From Toxonevra muliebris (taxonomy: Eukaryota; Arthropoda; Insecta; Diptera; Pallopteridae): DNA of 64,000 nucleotides. Below, piece by piece: positions 23,199 to 34,091 of the stretch. The DNA lies in contig OY829326.1 in NCBI GenBank assembly GCA_963691655.1, forward strand, positions 99,571,340-99,635,339, written 5' to 3'. The notes below the pieces were generated by a model. It was not told the DNA's origin, did not search any database, and worked only from the letters and a program-made list of their open reading frames with translations. The stretch's first letter is position 1; every line of letters begins with the position of its first letter. The position numbers and the translations under genes were made by a program.

Positions 23199-24694
23199 AC
23201 CCATCTCCAAATTTGATGATTCATAATGTATTTTGGTCTGCTGAATCCGAATCTGCCATCAGTTTTGAGATACAGGCAATTTTTTGATTTCCCAGACATG
23301 GGTCGACATTTTTATCAAAATTACCATTTTTTCGAAACGAAAAGGAAAGCATCTATATCTCTTCAGAAAAGACAATTAAATTATCTTTAATTTAAGAGTT
23401 TATTTGATTCTCTATTCCACTTCAGTCAAAAGTTATGGAGATTCGAATTTGTAATTCTGACCAAAAAAACCATTTTTTCGAATTTTCTATTTTTTGGTCT
23501 TTATTAAGTGCTGAAAACGAAATATCCCATTGCGGATATATATGAATCGAAAGCGTGAACTCTTGCGCAAAATTTATTCGCTCAGCGATGGGTTTCTGAA
23601 CTCTAGTTTCGGAGCTAGAAACGAAAAACAACGATTTCATTAATTTTAATTCATAACATTACTTTTAATTAAATAAAGAATTCAGTTGTGTTGACACTTA
23701 GGATTGCTGTCTCTAATGGTCATCCAACAATAATCGGCCAGCATTTCCTCATTCCATAACAATTGATACCGAAATTCCATTGATTTTAGGTCTTGGAGGA
23801 ACCGTTCACCCTGTTCATCACTTACTTCACCCAAGTTTGGTGGAAAAAAGTTTAGATGAGAATGGAGGAAATGCAGCTTCAATTACATATTAGCACCAAC
23901 ATCTTCGAAATCGTTAAGCAATTTTTTTACAATACTCTCATAGTTATTGGCTCTTGAGTTTCCGAAAAAATTTCTAACGATTTCTTGGAAAGATTTCCAA
24001 GCTATTTCATGTTTAGTTGGTAAAAGCTTCGCAAATTCGTCATCCTTCATCAGATTCAGTATTTCGTTGGGTCACAGAAAATGCCTGACTTTATCTTCGA
24101 GTCACTGAGTGATGGGAAAACTTTTTGGAAATGATCAAAATCTGAGCTACATGGATCTAATGTCTTAACAAAGTTTTTGAAAAGGACAATCCCAAAAACC
24201 AACAACAGACAAAATGTAAAAACTACTCAATTCTCTGTTTAAATAAAAGCAATGAAATCCTTGTTTTTTTGTTTCTAACTCCCAAACTAGAGTTCAGAAA
24301 ACTCATCGCTAAGCACTTAAACTTTGCGCAAGTGTTCACGCTATCGATTAATTCAGCAATGGAATATTTCATTTTCAGCACGTAATAAAGACCAAAGGAT
24401 AGGAAATTCTAAAAATAAAACGTTTTTTTGGTCAGAATTTCAAATTCGAATCTCTATAACTTTTGACTAAAATAAAATAGAGAATCAAATAAACTTTTAA
24501 ATTAAAGATAATTTAATTAGCTTTTTGAAAAGATATATATCGGGAAAATGGTAAATGTGATAAAAATGTCGACCCATGTCTGGAAAATCAAAAAATTGCC
24601 TATATCTCAAAAACCTGAGTTGCCACGACAAAACTGGCAGATTCGGATTCAGCGGACCAAAAGATTTTAAGTACCATCAAATTTGGAGATGGGT
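23199..24694. mobile_element. fold-back element inside kek5-like intron 1
   Basis: Two arms of about 450 bases are inverted copies: acccatctccaaatttgatg at 23199 matches catcaaatttggagatgggt ending at 24694, and inner words such as gacatgggtcgacatttt, aaagttatggagattcgaat and ctgaactctagtttcgg return as complements in the right arm. The arms have diverged by scattered substitutions. The 600-base centre (about 23645-24243) carries a minus-strand protein fragment. This is a composite fold-back transposon that has taken in or kept a gene piece. No convincing target duplication was found at the arm ends. Confidence 0.8.
23680..24165 (-). pseudogene. fragment of an arthropod repeat-associated protein
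   Basis: Read on the minus strand from about 24165, broken frames give IKSGIFCDPTK, then LPTKHEIAWKSFQEIVRNF and NNYESIVKKLL, a stop, and finally an open stretch 23882-23682 with LKLHFLHSHLNFFPPNLGEV, SDEQGERFLQDLKSMEFRYQ and EMLADYCWM. From memory, the HFLHSHL...SDEQGERFHQD...ADYCW pattern recurs in uncharacterised, multi-copy proteins of insects and other invertebrates that behave like transposon cargo. I cannot name a function. At least one stop and frameshifts make this copy non-functional. Confidence 0.6.
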
Positions 24695-24719
24695 AAAAAA
24701 CAGTGTTGTATAGTGTATT

Positions 24720-24890
24720 CAGATGGACATTTAGACTAAAATTATGTCTATATAACAATTTGATATAAAGCCCAAACATCAAACAAAAATTGAGGCCAAA
24801 ATCCAGATTAAACCGGAGACCAAATTTAGGCCACAAACAAACATTCTTTGGATCAAAAGATAATTAAATACCAAGAATCAGAACCAGACA
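24720..24890. repeat. continuation of array B
   Basis: The words gactaaaattatg, aggccaaaatccagatt and gagaccaaatttaggcc continue the vocabulary of 22256-23165 on the far side of the fold-back element. Confidence 0.6.
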
Positions 24891-25282
24891 TCAGGTTCAC
24901 CCAATCGTACTAACCCTAAAACATCGCCAATAAATACCAAGTCAAGTTTCTTTAGCTCCAGGGAAATTATATGTGATTGATTTTACTTTTTCCACAACTT
25001 TTGGAGATATCCCTGAGTTTTAAGTAAGTTTTAAGCACCAAAAAACCTTTAGCGCCAAAAATCTTCTATTACAATATAAAAAACAAAATGTGGTCCTGAT
25101 TTTTTTACGACATATTTTTTTTCTTCAGAAATTTTTACCTAACATCAGAAATTAAGGATCAGAATCCGATGTCAGATTTTTTTTATTTTTTGTATAAATT
25201 TTCTTTTTAGTTTCTAACATTTTTATAATATGTGTACATATATACTTAAAAACATACTAAATTCTCCTTAATATTTTACTTA

Positions 25283-25297
25283 TTTTGCTCCCTACAG
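25283..25297 (+). promoter_or_regulatory. 3' splice site of kek5-like intron 1
   Basis: The polypyrimidine run and AG read ttttgctccctacag, ending at 25297. It pairs with the donor at 22025 to define a 3273-base intron. The open frame extends a few codons into this acceptor (TTG at 25285), which is an artefact and not the start of translation. Confidence 0.8.
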
Positions 25298-28116
25298 TTT
25301 CACTCTCCCTGAATATAATACTGATGTTGCTGATCCAACTGCCGCATGCCGCAGGCGATGATTGGTCGGCAAGTTGTGCCTCCAATTGTACCTGCAAATG
25401 GACGAATGGTAAAAAATCGGCAATATGTAGTTCACTGCAGCTCACTGCCATACCGACAACACTCAGCACTGAGCTGCAAGTGTTAGTGCTCAATGACAAC
25501 CACATACCATATCTGAATCGTGAAGAGTTCACCAATTTGGGTTTGCTCAATCTCCAGCGTATCTATTTGAAAAAATCCGATGTACAGTACATACACAAAG
25601 AGACATTCAGAAATCTAAAGATTTTAGTCGAAATTGATTTATCAGATAATAAAATCGAAATGATAGACAAGGATACATTCATGGGCAATGATCGCTTGCG
25701 GATATTGTATTTGAATGGTAATCCACTGAAGAAATTGGTAGCGTATCAGTTTCCAATACTGCCACATTTGCGAACGTTGGATTTGCATGACTGCCTGATC
25801 TCGTATGTGGATCCAATGGCATTGGCGAATCTCAATCTATTGGAATTTTTGTATTTAAAAAATAATCTATTGGAGAGCTTAAGTGAATATGTATTTCAAC
25901 ATATGACAAATCTAAAGACACTCGTGTTGGACGAGAACCCGTGGCAGTGTAATTGTAAGCTGCGTAAATTTCGTACATGGTATGTGACAAGTAAGTTGAA
26001 TAGCATAAGTCTGTTGTGTAAAGGGCCGCCGGCGCGCAAAGACAAGCCGTGGGAGCAGGTGAGCGAAGAGCAATTTGGTTGTACGCCCAAAGTTGAGATC
26101 TTCAATAACGAAGATGTGCAGAATATTGATATAGGAAGCAATACGACCTTCAGCTGTTTGGTTTATGGTGATCCACTGCCCGAAGTATCGTGGGAGTTAA
26201 ACGGCAAAATACTCGATAATGATAATGTGCTCTTCGATGCGGAAAATATTGCATCGGATAAGCTATGGAGCAATTTGACTGTATTCAATATGACAAGCCT
26301 GGATGCGGGCACTTATGCATGCACTGGCACGAATGTAGTCGGTGCAGCATCGCAAAATATAAGCATCTACTTGACGGAGATTGTGCAGCACGTGCTTGTA
26401 AAAACACCAGAGACTTTTTGGTATTTTGGCTTAATAATGGGCACATTTGGTACTGTCTTCTTTCTGATACTGATAGCGTTTGTAGTGTGTCTGTGTAAGC
26501 GCACTACACGTCAGCGCAGACATCCAAATAAATCGGGAGTGAAGCCAAGTGTTAGCTTCAATGATCAGGAGAAGAAATTATTGGACTTGAGCATTACGAC
26601 GACGACAAATGATCGCGGTGATAGCTGTGGTATAGATAACAACACCACTTCAATGAGCAAAACCGAATCGGTGATCGGCTTCGAACCGATTGAGATACAC
26701 GCTGTGGGAGATCACCATCGTTCAGGTCACGGTGGACATAATGGCATGATTATGGGTCATCAGTTGTCGCATCATCAGCAACAGCAGCTGCAGCAACATC
26801 ATGCGCATCTGGCAAGTATGAATAGCAATGGTTCCGCGGGCGGTGGGGGCGGTGGCAACAACAATACGCTAATGTCGAATCGTCAGCAGCAGCTAATGGC
26901 CGTGGCAGATGGCTCGTGTAGTGTGCTTGGTATACCCACATCGATGGCGTCTGCGGTGTCTTCGGCGCATCCCAATCAAATACCCGAAGAATTTCCGCTG
27001 AACGTTGGAGTCTTTCCGCCGCCTCCAGAGTTCTGCTCGAATATTGTGCCCAACCCAGCATATGGCAATATCTTCATTAGCGTTTCGGTAACACAAGATA
27101 TGCTTGATGGTGCGGATCTAAATATGTATCCCGATTTGTTGAATATACCAAAACGATTTCAGGACAGTGCAATGCAAAGTGGCGGTTGTGGTGGTGGTGG
27201 TACAGCAGGGTCCAACATGGTGCCTAGTAGCACAGCTAATGCCGCCATACTGCCGCCACCTTCCACGACAACATCAACTACAGCAACAACAGCTGTTAAT
27301 ATCTCATCGTTTGCAACGTTGCCACGAAACAATCAACGACGTGGCATACTGAAAAAGGACTCATCGTTGCAACATCAAAACTCGTTGCAGCATCATCATC
27401 ACCAGCAACAGCAGCATCAACAGCAATTGCAACAGACAAATCTCTATCCACACGATGAAATTGTCTCGTATCATAATCTCGATACAAGCTACAGTCAGGG
27501 ATATCAAGAGTACCAGCAGCAGCAACAGCAGCAACAACAGCAGCTGCATCATGCTAGCAATATGGTAGGCTTACCACCACCGCCCCCTCCACCTGCTGCA
27601 GCAAGTGCTACTGGTTGTCATCATAGTCAGCAGCAGGCTGCAGCTGCTGCCGTGGCCACCAAATCGTGTGCCCTTTGCTTAAATGCACTTTCTACACCAC
27701 CACCGCCCTCTGCCTGCAGTACACCACCCATAGATGCCACACCGATGCGCCCGCTTTGCAAGAGCAGCGGCCCTGCCACCAGTGGTGGAGGCTGCCTTAA
27801 ATATGACAATATGGGACGACGCATTACCGCCAGTGGCAATTCTACACTCTCACTGCCAGATGAAGAGCTGCTAGAAAATGAAACGCACTTCATTGAGGCG
27901 GCCGCAGCAAACGCAAATCTACATGTCAAAATGGCTGCAGCTTCTAATGTTGCTAACGCTTGCAAACAACAGCAACAACAACAACAACAGCAGCAGCAAG
28001 ATTGTGTGCATCACCAACAACAACAGCAACAGCAGCAGCAACAAACGTCAGCGAATAGCAACAGCAACTGTGGCGATACAGGAGGCGGTGGAGGGACGGA
28101 ATTCGTGTCGCTGTAG
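25298..28116 (+). CDS. kek5: Kekkon-family LRR-Ig transmembrane protein, main exon
   Basis: This exon encodes residues 12-950 of a cell-surface receptor of the Kekkon family, which in Drosophila modulates EGFR or BMP signalling at the plasma membrane. Domains (spliced numbering): signal peptide to about 31; cysteine-rich LRR N-cap 38-55 (CASNCTCKW...C); six to seven leucine-rich repeats 67-222; LRR C-cap 223-273 (NPWQCNCKLRKF); one Ig domain 275-370 with its cysteine pair at about 298 and 353 and the DAGTYAC motif; membrane helix about 385-411 (GLIMGTFGTVFFLILIAFVV), followed by basic CKRTTRQRR. The cytoplasmic tail of about 540 residues has conserved islands (VSFNDQEKKLLD, NPAYGNIF) amid long Gln, His, Gly and Ala runs and ends EFVSL, a possible PDZ ligand. 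Length and the near-unbroken extracellular match best fit kek5. The family call is firm, while choosing kek5 over kek6 or another paralogue rests on memory. Antisense ORFs over the CAG/CAA tracts are shadows. Confidence 0.93.
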
Positions 28117-28530
28117 TATTACGGCACACAAGTGTAAATATGGGGGTAGTCAGGGTGGGTTTGAGATACACAGTCTACAGGGTGGTTAATTCATTCATAC
28201 ATACACACACACACACACTCACTCACATACATTTAAGATGGGCTTAGAAAATTTCATGCATACTCGTACATTTCATTTCATTAAAAATACAATTTTAGAA
28301 TTAAGTTATGTAAGTTTTTGTGTAAAATTTTTCATTCATATGAAATATTTTTAGTACGCTCTGCAAAACAAAAATCAAAATCAAAACAAAAAAATATCAC
28401 ACTAATTCAAATGAATTTTAATCAAAATAACAGAACACAAAAAACTTTTACTTACAATAAAATATAAAAACATAATTGAAAAAGTCATGTTATTATTAAT
28501 AGAAAAATAAATTCTGATTTCATTTTAAAT
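28117..28530 (+). other. 3' UTR of the kek5-like gene with candidate poly(A) signals
   Basis: After the TAG ending at 28116 come a short (ca)n run (28201-28216) and AT-rich sequence. Canonical AATAAA motifs occur at 28456-28461 and again near 28506. Either could end the transcript, and later ones exist, so the true cleavage site is not determined. Confidence 0.5.
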
Positions 28531-28934
28531 TGTTAACAATTAAAGAGAAAATTTGATTTGTAGGTATATTATATTAATTTCTGACATTTGCATACATACA
28601 TACATACATTCATATGTTTGTGTGTATGTATGTATATGAGAGAAATGGAATTTGTAAATTTGAAATTTTGACAAAATCATGTAACCGACCGTATTTTAAA
28701 TATTCATATATATTTAGCATTTAACAAACTAAATAGAGCTACGAGTCAAGTATAAATACAATATATTATAGTTACACTATATTACAAGAAAAAAATATAA
28801 ACAATATTTAAGCTTATACATAAATTTAGTAGTTAGATAAAAATTAGTCTTAGTTTTTCAGTTCACTCGTTTGGTTTCATTTCATGCCGATTTGTCAGCG
28901 TTTTTTTGCTAAGGCACACTTTAGAAAACTGAGG

Positions 28935-29270
28935 AGAATTCTTAGGTTGGAGGTTAGGCTGGAGTGGCTGTCGAGAGACACACTTAGGCCTGAACGGCCC
29001 ATTGTGATACCACATAGTTGGACCTACAGTTTAACGCCGATTCCGAACGGCGGTGGGGCAATTTTTTATCGGCTTGGTGGTTTTGCCATTATAAACCAAT
29101 GTGTGTACTTGTACACTATCTTATAATTCTCATACACTTCATATTGATAGTGAATATAAGAAAGTAATGAAAATTAACCACCAGACGAAGACGGGAATCG
29201 AACCCGAACCACCCAGATGAAAGTCTAGTGCACTGTCCACTAGGCTATCGAGGTCGTCAGGAGAATTGTT
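28935..29270 (-). mobile_element. tRNA-derived SINE, best-preserved copy
   Basis: On the minus strand the head has box A tagcctagtgg (complement 29237-29247), box B ggttcgattcc (complement within 29193-29205) and a ctttcat loop with TTC at the anticodon position, resembling tRNA-Glu. There is no acceptor-stem pairing, and the sequence runs on into a body (tggacctacagttt, ccgaacggcgg, ttgccattataaaccaa) shared with the copies at 8855 and 15160. The far end (28963-29032) is also shared with the hAT MITE pair. Length is about 335 bases. Not a functional tRNA. Confidence 0.75.
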
Positions 29271-29279
29271 ACTCTTCAG

Positions 29280-32200
29280 TTATTTTCACAGTTCACAAGT
29301 GAAAAATCACTGTGATTGAAATCACAGTATATCGGACATCATCAAGACAATGAAGTGGAATCAAACTAACCAAGGTGATCTTTAAGTCATAACAAACACC
29401 ATAGGGACAATGGTAAGAGGTTATGATCAAACTATGAGTTACTTTAACTGTTATTTTAACTGTAAGATTCTGTAGTTAAGAACAACGTCACTTTCACTTT
29501 AGTAAGCGCCTGATAAAAATCAATTAAATAACGTGTGTTGTAGCTCATAAAAAGGATCAGAAAACATGGACGAAATCTCAGTCATAACATACTCTAATTT
29601 AAATCCTACTTAGAAGTCACTGTGACGGAAATCACTGTGATTTTAAGCATATACTAGATTCTATAGATCATGAAAATGGTGAAACTATTAGGCTCACCGG
29701 ACCGCGGTCATATTTAAAAGTCACGGCAACTAAAATCACAGTGATTTGTGACATTAAACAAGTATCTCTAAATGTGACCAGTGACTAGTAGTTTATACTA
29801 GTGATGATTCGAAATACAAGTAAAAACTCGATACTTTTCATTCGATTCAAGTACTTTTTTTACTCGATGCTATAACTTAAGTATTTTACTTGGTATCGAA
29901 AAAAAGGGTCAGTATCGGATACTCGATACTTTTAGAAAATATTTATTTAAAAAACTGAAATATTGCTATACAATATTTAAAATTGTAGATCATTTTACAA
30001 TATTTTACAGCAATTAATAATATATTTCAAAATGCTACTGCAGAATTATTCAAAATATTTCAGTCCATATTGCAATATTTCAATGTATGACAATATTGCA
30101 GTACAGTGTTAAAGTTCTGGAAAATATTTCCGGCCATGCATGTAGAACATAATGTTAATTGAAACCTTTTCAGTAAAATGAAATATTTTTAACAAGCCTT
30201 AATCTGTTGATTAGTTTTCCTTCTATTATAAATTTTCTAGCGATTTGCTAGAAAATTAACGTTATTTCTATATGATTCACGCGTTCCCAATGGAAATATC
30301 TCAAAACCATGATTTATTGGCGAAAAACTCGTGTTAAGTAGTGTAAACTGTAGGCTCAACCATGTTGTATCACAATGGGCCGTTCTGGCCTGAATGTTTT
30401 TCTTGACAACCACTTAAAAAAAGAGTAATTTGTCTCTTTAAACGAGTATTCGATGCAAGTACATATTCGATACTTTTTTCCGATATTAGCACCGATACTT
30501 TTATTCGATACATTTAATGAGTAAAAGTATCGATACTATGTGGGTATCGAATCAACACTAGTTTATACCAGTGACTGTTATTTATTAGAATACTAGAATT
30601 ATATGTTTTAACCCTCAACGGGCTAAAAAGCTACCCGGGCACCTAAATGGTTTTTAAACTGTGTTATTTCTCGAAATATGAGTTTTACGTGGCTGAGTCT
30701 TCGTGACATCTCTTAAGATTTTATAATTTCCTCGATCATTTTATAATAATTTCTAAGCCAAAAAAGAAAATTTTAAGAAAAATCACTATAAATGACACCA
30801 AAGTTAAAATAAATGGAACTATTAGGCTCACCTGACTGAAAATTTATTTAAAAGCCAATGCGACTGATATCACAGTTATTTTTAACACATAATAGGCAAC
30901 AGTTTACTAATTACTTAATGTGAAGCTTACTGAATGACTGACTTATCAATAATCTCAGATGGGAATCATTAGGGCTGAAATCTTATTATGAATTCACTGT
31001 AACTGAAATAGCAGTGATTTGTAGTTTATTCCAAAGCCTGGTCTAAGTTTTAGAATTTATTCAAAGTATTGCACAATAGAAAACTAGTAATCAACTCCAT
31101 CGCAGCTAAAAGAAATTGACCGAAATCTGTGCTTTAATTAGTTGTAGCCAAAGAGTTAATTAGAAAACACTCTGACTGAAATCAGACACCATCAGGATGG
31201 GGGAACTTTTTGGCTCAAAAACTGAAATCATATTTTTTTTGTTATTTGAATTCACTGTGAATGAAATTTTAAATAAAAGTCAGCGTGAATGAAATTATAA
31301 TGGCTTGTAGCTTATAACAGAGTCCATAGCTCATCGTTGATGAAATTATTAAATCTACCTGACCGAAGTCTTAATGGAAAATCGCTGTGGATCAAATCAC
31401 AAAGATTTGGAAGCGAGGAATTTTATATTCACTTCATTGAAATAACAGCTGAAAATCGTTGAAACCGAAGTATTAATTTAAACTCACTCTGATGAAAATC
31501 TTAATGATTTGTGTCTCAGTCCAGTGGAATGGTTACTAATAGACCCACTTAACCAAAGACTTAATTAAGAGTCGCAGACATCAGTGAAATAATGATGAGG
31601 TTGAATTAACTTGATCGAAATCTGAGATAAAAATCATTGAAACTGAATTCGATTTCTTTGTAAGTCATTGAAATCAGACAGAATTAAACTAGAGAACAAA
31701 GCTTTGGAATTCTTATGTTCATTTGATTAAAGTATCAGCTAAAATTTACTGTGACTAAAATTTACTTGATTTGTAACACATAGCAAACATCAATGGAGCA
31801 ATGTGAGCTGAATTCTTTCAATTTTAATCAGAATTCGCTGTAACTGAAATCTTATTAAAAAGTCACGGTGAGTGAGGTCTTAGTAAAGAGTAACTGCGAC
31901 TGGAATTGCAGTGGCTTGAAGCTCATAGCTTATCAATGTTAGAATAAGGCTCATTTCAGATACTAATTTTTCAATTACTGCTAATTTAAATATTTTGAAG
32001 CTGCTGACATGTTTCCTATAAATAACATAAATTATCATATGAACTGGAATCGCGGTTAAAAGTCACCGTAAGTGGAATTTCGGTTAAAAATAACTGTGAC
32101 GAAAATTTAAATGGAAAATAACTAGGATTGAATTTTGTATGAATTTTAGCTCATATTAACCATTAGAGAGATAATTATGAGTGGCATATATTGACTGAAA

Positions 32201-32345
32201 TCGATGTTAAAATCGTTAAAATGTACGTAAAATCACAGTTTAGAGTCGCTGTAACTGAAATCATAGTAACTTTTTTGATTTGGCTGAAATCTCGTGTAAA
32301 AGTTTTTTATATTTCAGATCACTATGATTTTTGCATATTTACAAA
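29280..32345. repeat. degenerate array with long units (array C)
   Basis: About 3 kb repeats variants of aaaagtcactgtgactgaaa and tcacagtgatttgtagctca, with longer recurring modules such as ggaactattaggctcacctg followed by ctgaaatct. Spacing between equivalent modules is roughly 100-160 bases but irregular. It is interrupted by the hAT MITE at 29799-30560 and a non-repetitive stretch to about 30800. No coding potential is seen. Confidence 0.7.
29799..30560 (+). mobile_element. hAT-type MITE, copy 1, with perfect 8-bp target duplication
   Basis: The element starts tagtgatgattcgaaatac and ends in the complement of tagtgttgattcgatac. It is bounded by gtttatac at 29791-29798 and again at 30561-30568, an exact 8-bp duplication as made by hAT transposases. 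The 762-base body has no ORF. It is AT-rich with many gatac/gtatc words near both ends. Its reverse-complement relative lies at 48717-49475. A 65-base internal module matches the SINE at 28963-29032. Confidence 0.92.
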
Positions 32346-34090
32346 TATTATCGCTTTCTGCTATTTTAAATCTAATATTTAAATATTAAATACTTTAAAG
32401 CAAATCACTGACAAATCGGCAATAAATATTGCCATCAAAATATATACAGTTAATTTTGTCTACCAAAATGAACGCAAATAACTATTGAAATTTAACGCAT
32501 AAATCGTTTGAATACTGCTAAACTGCAGTTATTACAAAACAATTCCAAATTTTTGTTCCAAAGTCTAGTAATAAAAACCCCAATTTTTCAGTATTACTTA
32601 TTCTGGAGCTTGTATAAGAGAGATACTTAAAATGAAGACTTAAATAAATCAGCATTATAATAAATTTTAATCCGTCATGCAAATTGTGTTCAGAGTAAAA
32701 CAGTGGAAGCATTTTTCCAAAATCAACTAGCTCCAATAAAAATGAATTTTCGAAATTAACATTGGCATTATAAATTTCTAACAAATATAAAATTTCAAAA
32801 AAAAAAATAAATAAAAACATAGCCCAACAAATTTATGATTGAAACGATGGAACTTAGGTAAATAGCAAAAGATTTTCCTCACTTAAAAATACAATAGTCA
32901 CAAGTCACTAAATAGACACAAAATTTTAAGACAATTGGAAAAACTCAAGTAAAGCTTCATAGCTTCAATGAATTGAGCATTTCTTCATTTCTGACTGAAA
33001 AAGTGCTAAAATTATATTCGAGCTTAAAAATATTGGTCCCTTAATTTAATGGAAAGTCGGTTTGATTTCGATTAAAGAAATTTCATATGTTTACCATTCA
33101 TAATAAGAAAGGTAACCTTCCTCACTTAAAAATTCTCCGAGTACCATGGAAAATCATATATCTAACATGAAAATGCCACTATAGTGATTGTTAAACAAAA
33201 TAATAATAGCTTAACTTAATACAAAAGAAAAACCCAAAAAATTGTAAATATATAAAAACAAACATTCAACAGAAATTTTCTTACAGCTTGAACTAAATTA
33301 TATAAAATGCATTTGTAAATATTAGATTAGCAAACAAAAAAAAAACTTTTTTTCGAATCTAACAAAAAATCAAAATGACAAAAAAAAAAAATACTACAAA
33401 ATTTAAACGTAATTAATATTAGAACTAATAATAAAAAAAAATAAAAAAATGTTATAAACAATTAACAAACAAAAATAATAAAAAATATCAAATATTTTCA
33501 ATACATACAAATAATTCTATTAAGTTGCAGAAAAAACGTAAAAAAGCTAAAAAAAAAAACAAATTTAAATATAAAAATCTCATCATCATTAAAACCAAAA
33601 ACTTTATGTACTTTTTAGACATTTTAACAATTAGAAACAAAATAATTTTGAAATTATTTTGTACCATAATTCGTAGCTGAAATGAAATGAGAAACATTAT
33701 CTCATTAACACACATTTATAAATTCACCTAAAAACACACACACTCATACAAACATTAGACATAAAAATTACATAATAGTTTTAAAGAAGTAAAACTACAT
33801 AGAAAGTATTTGTAGTAATTATTAAGTATAAAAACCAAAACCAAAAAAACTTATAAAATTAAAAAAGAAAAACAACAACAACAAGAAAAGAAAAGTGATC
33901 ATAATAAATGAAAGATGTTAAAAAATCAAATATATTTGCAAAGTGTTTTTTTATTTCTTAATAAAGGAATGAGAAATGGAAAAAGAGTAAAATGGTAAGT
34001 GGCTACAATTTACAGCAGAAATTGTAGCAAAAACGTATCAAATATTTGAATTATTTGTGTGCATAGCTATGAATGATGGCAGATTGATAT
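32346..34090. other. AT-rich intergenic stretch, no gene seen
   Basis: Very A-rich, with long aaaaaaa and ataaaaa runs, especially 33240-33960. Small ORFs have no domain. No repeat boundary could be set. Confidence 0.5.
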
Positions 34091-34091
34091 A

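Noticed and set aside
25285..25323. TTG at 25285 as the start of the kek5-like protein
   Set aside because: It lies inside the polypyrimidine tract and acceptor of intron 1. The upstream exon with ATG at 21991 joins in phase.
26750..28190. Antisense and alternative-frame ORFs over the kek5-like exon
   Set aside because: They follow from CAG/CAA tracts and have no independent features.
29190..29260. tRNA-Glu gene on the minus strand
   Set aside because: Boxes A and B and a TTC loop are present, but the acceptor stem does not pair and the sequence continues as a SINE body found twice more in the window.
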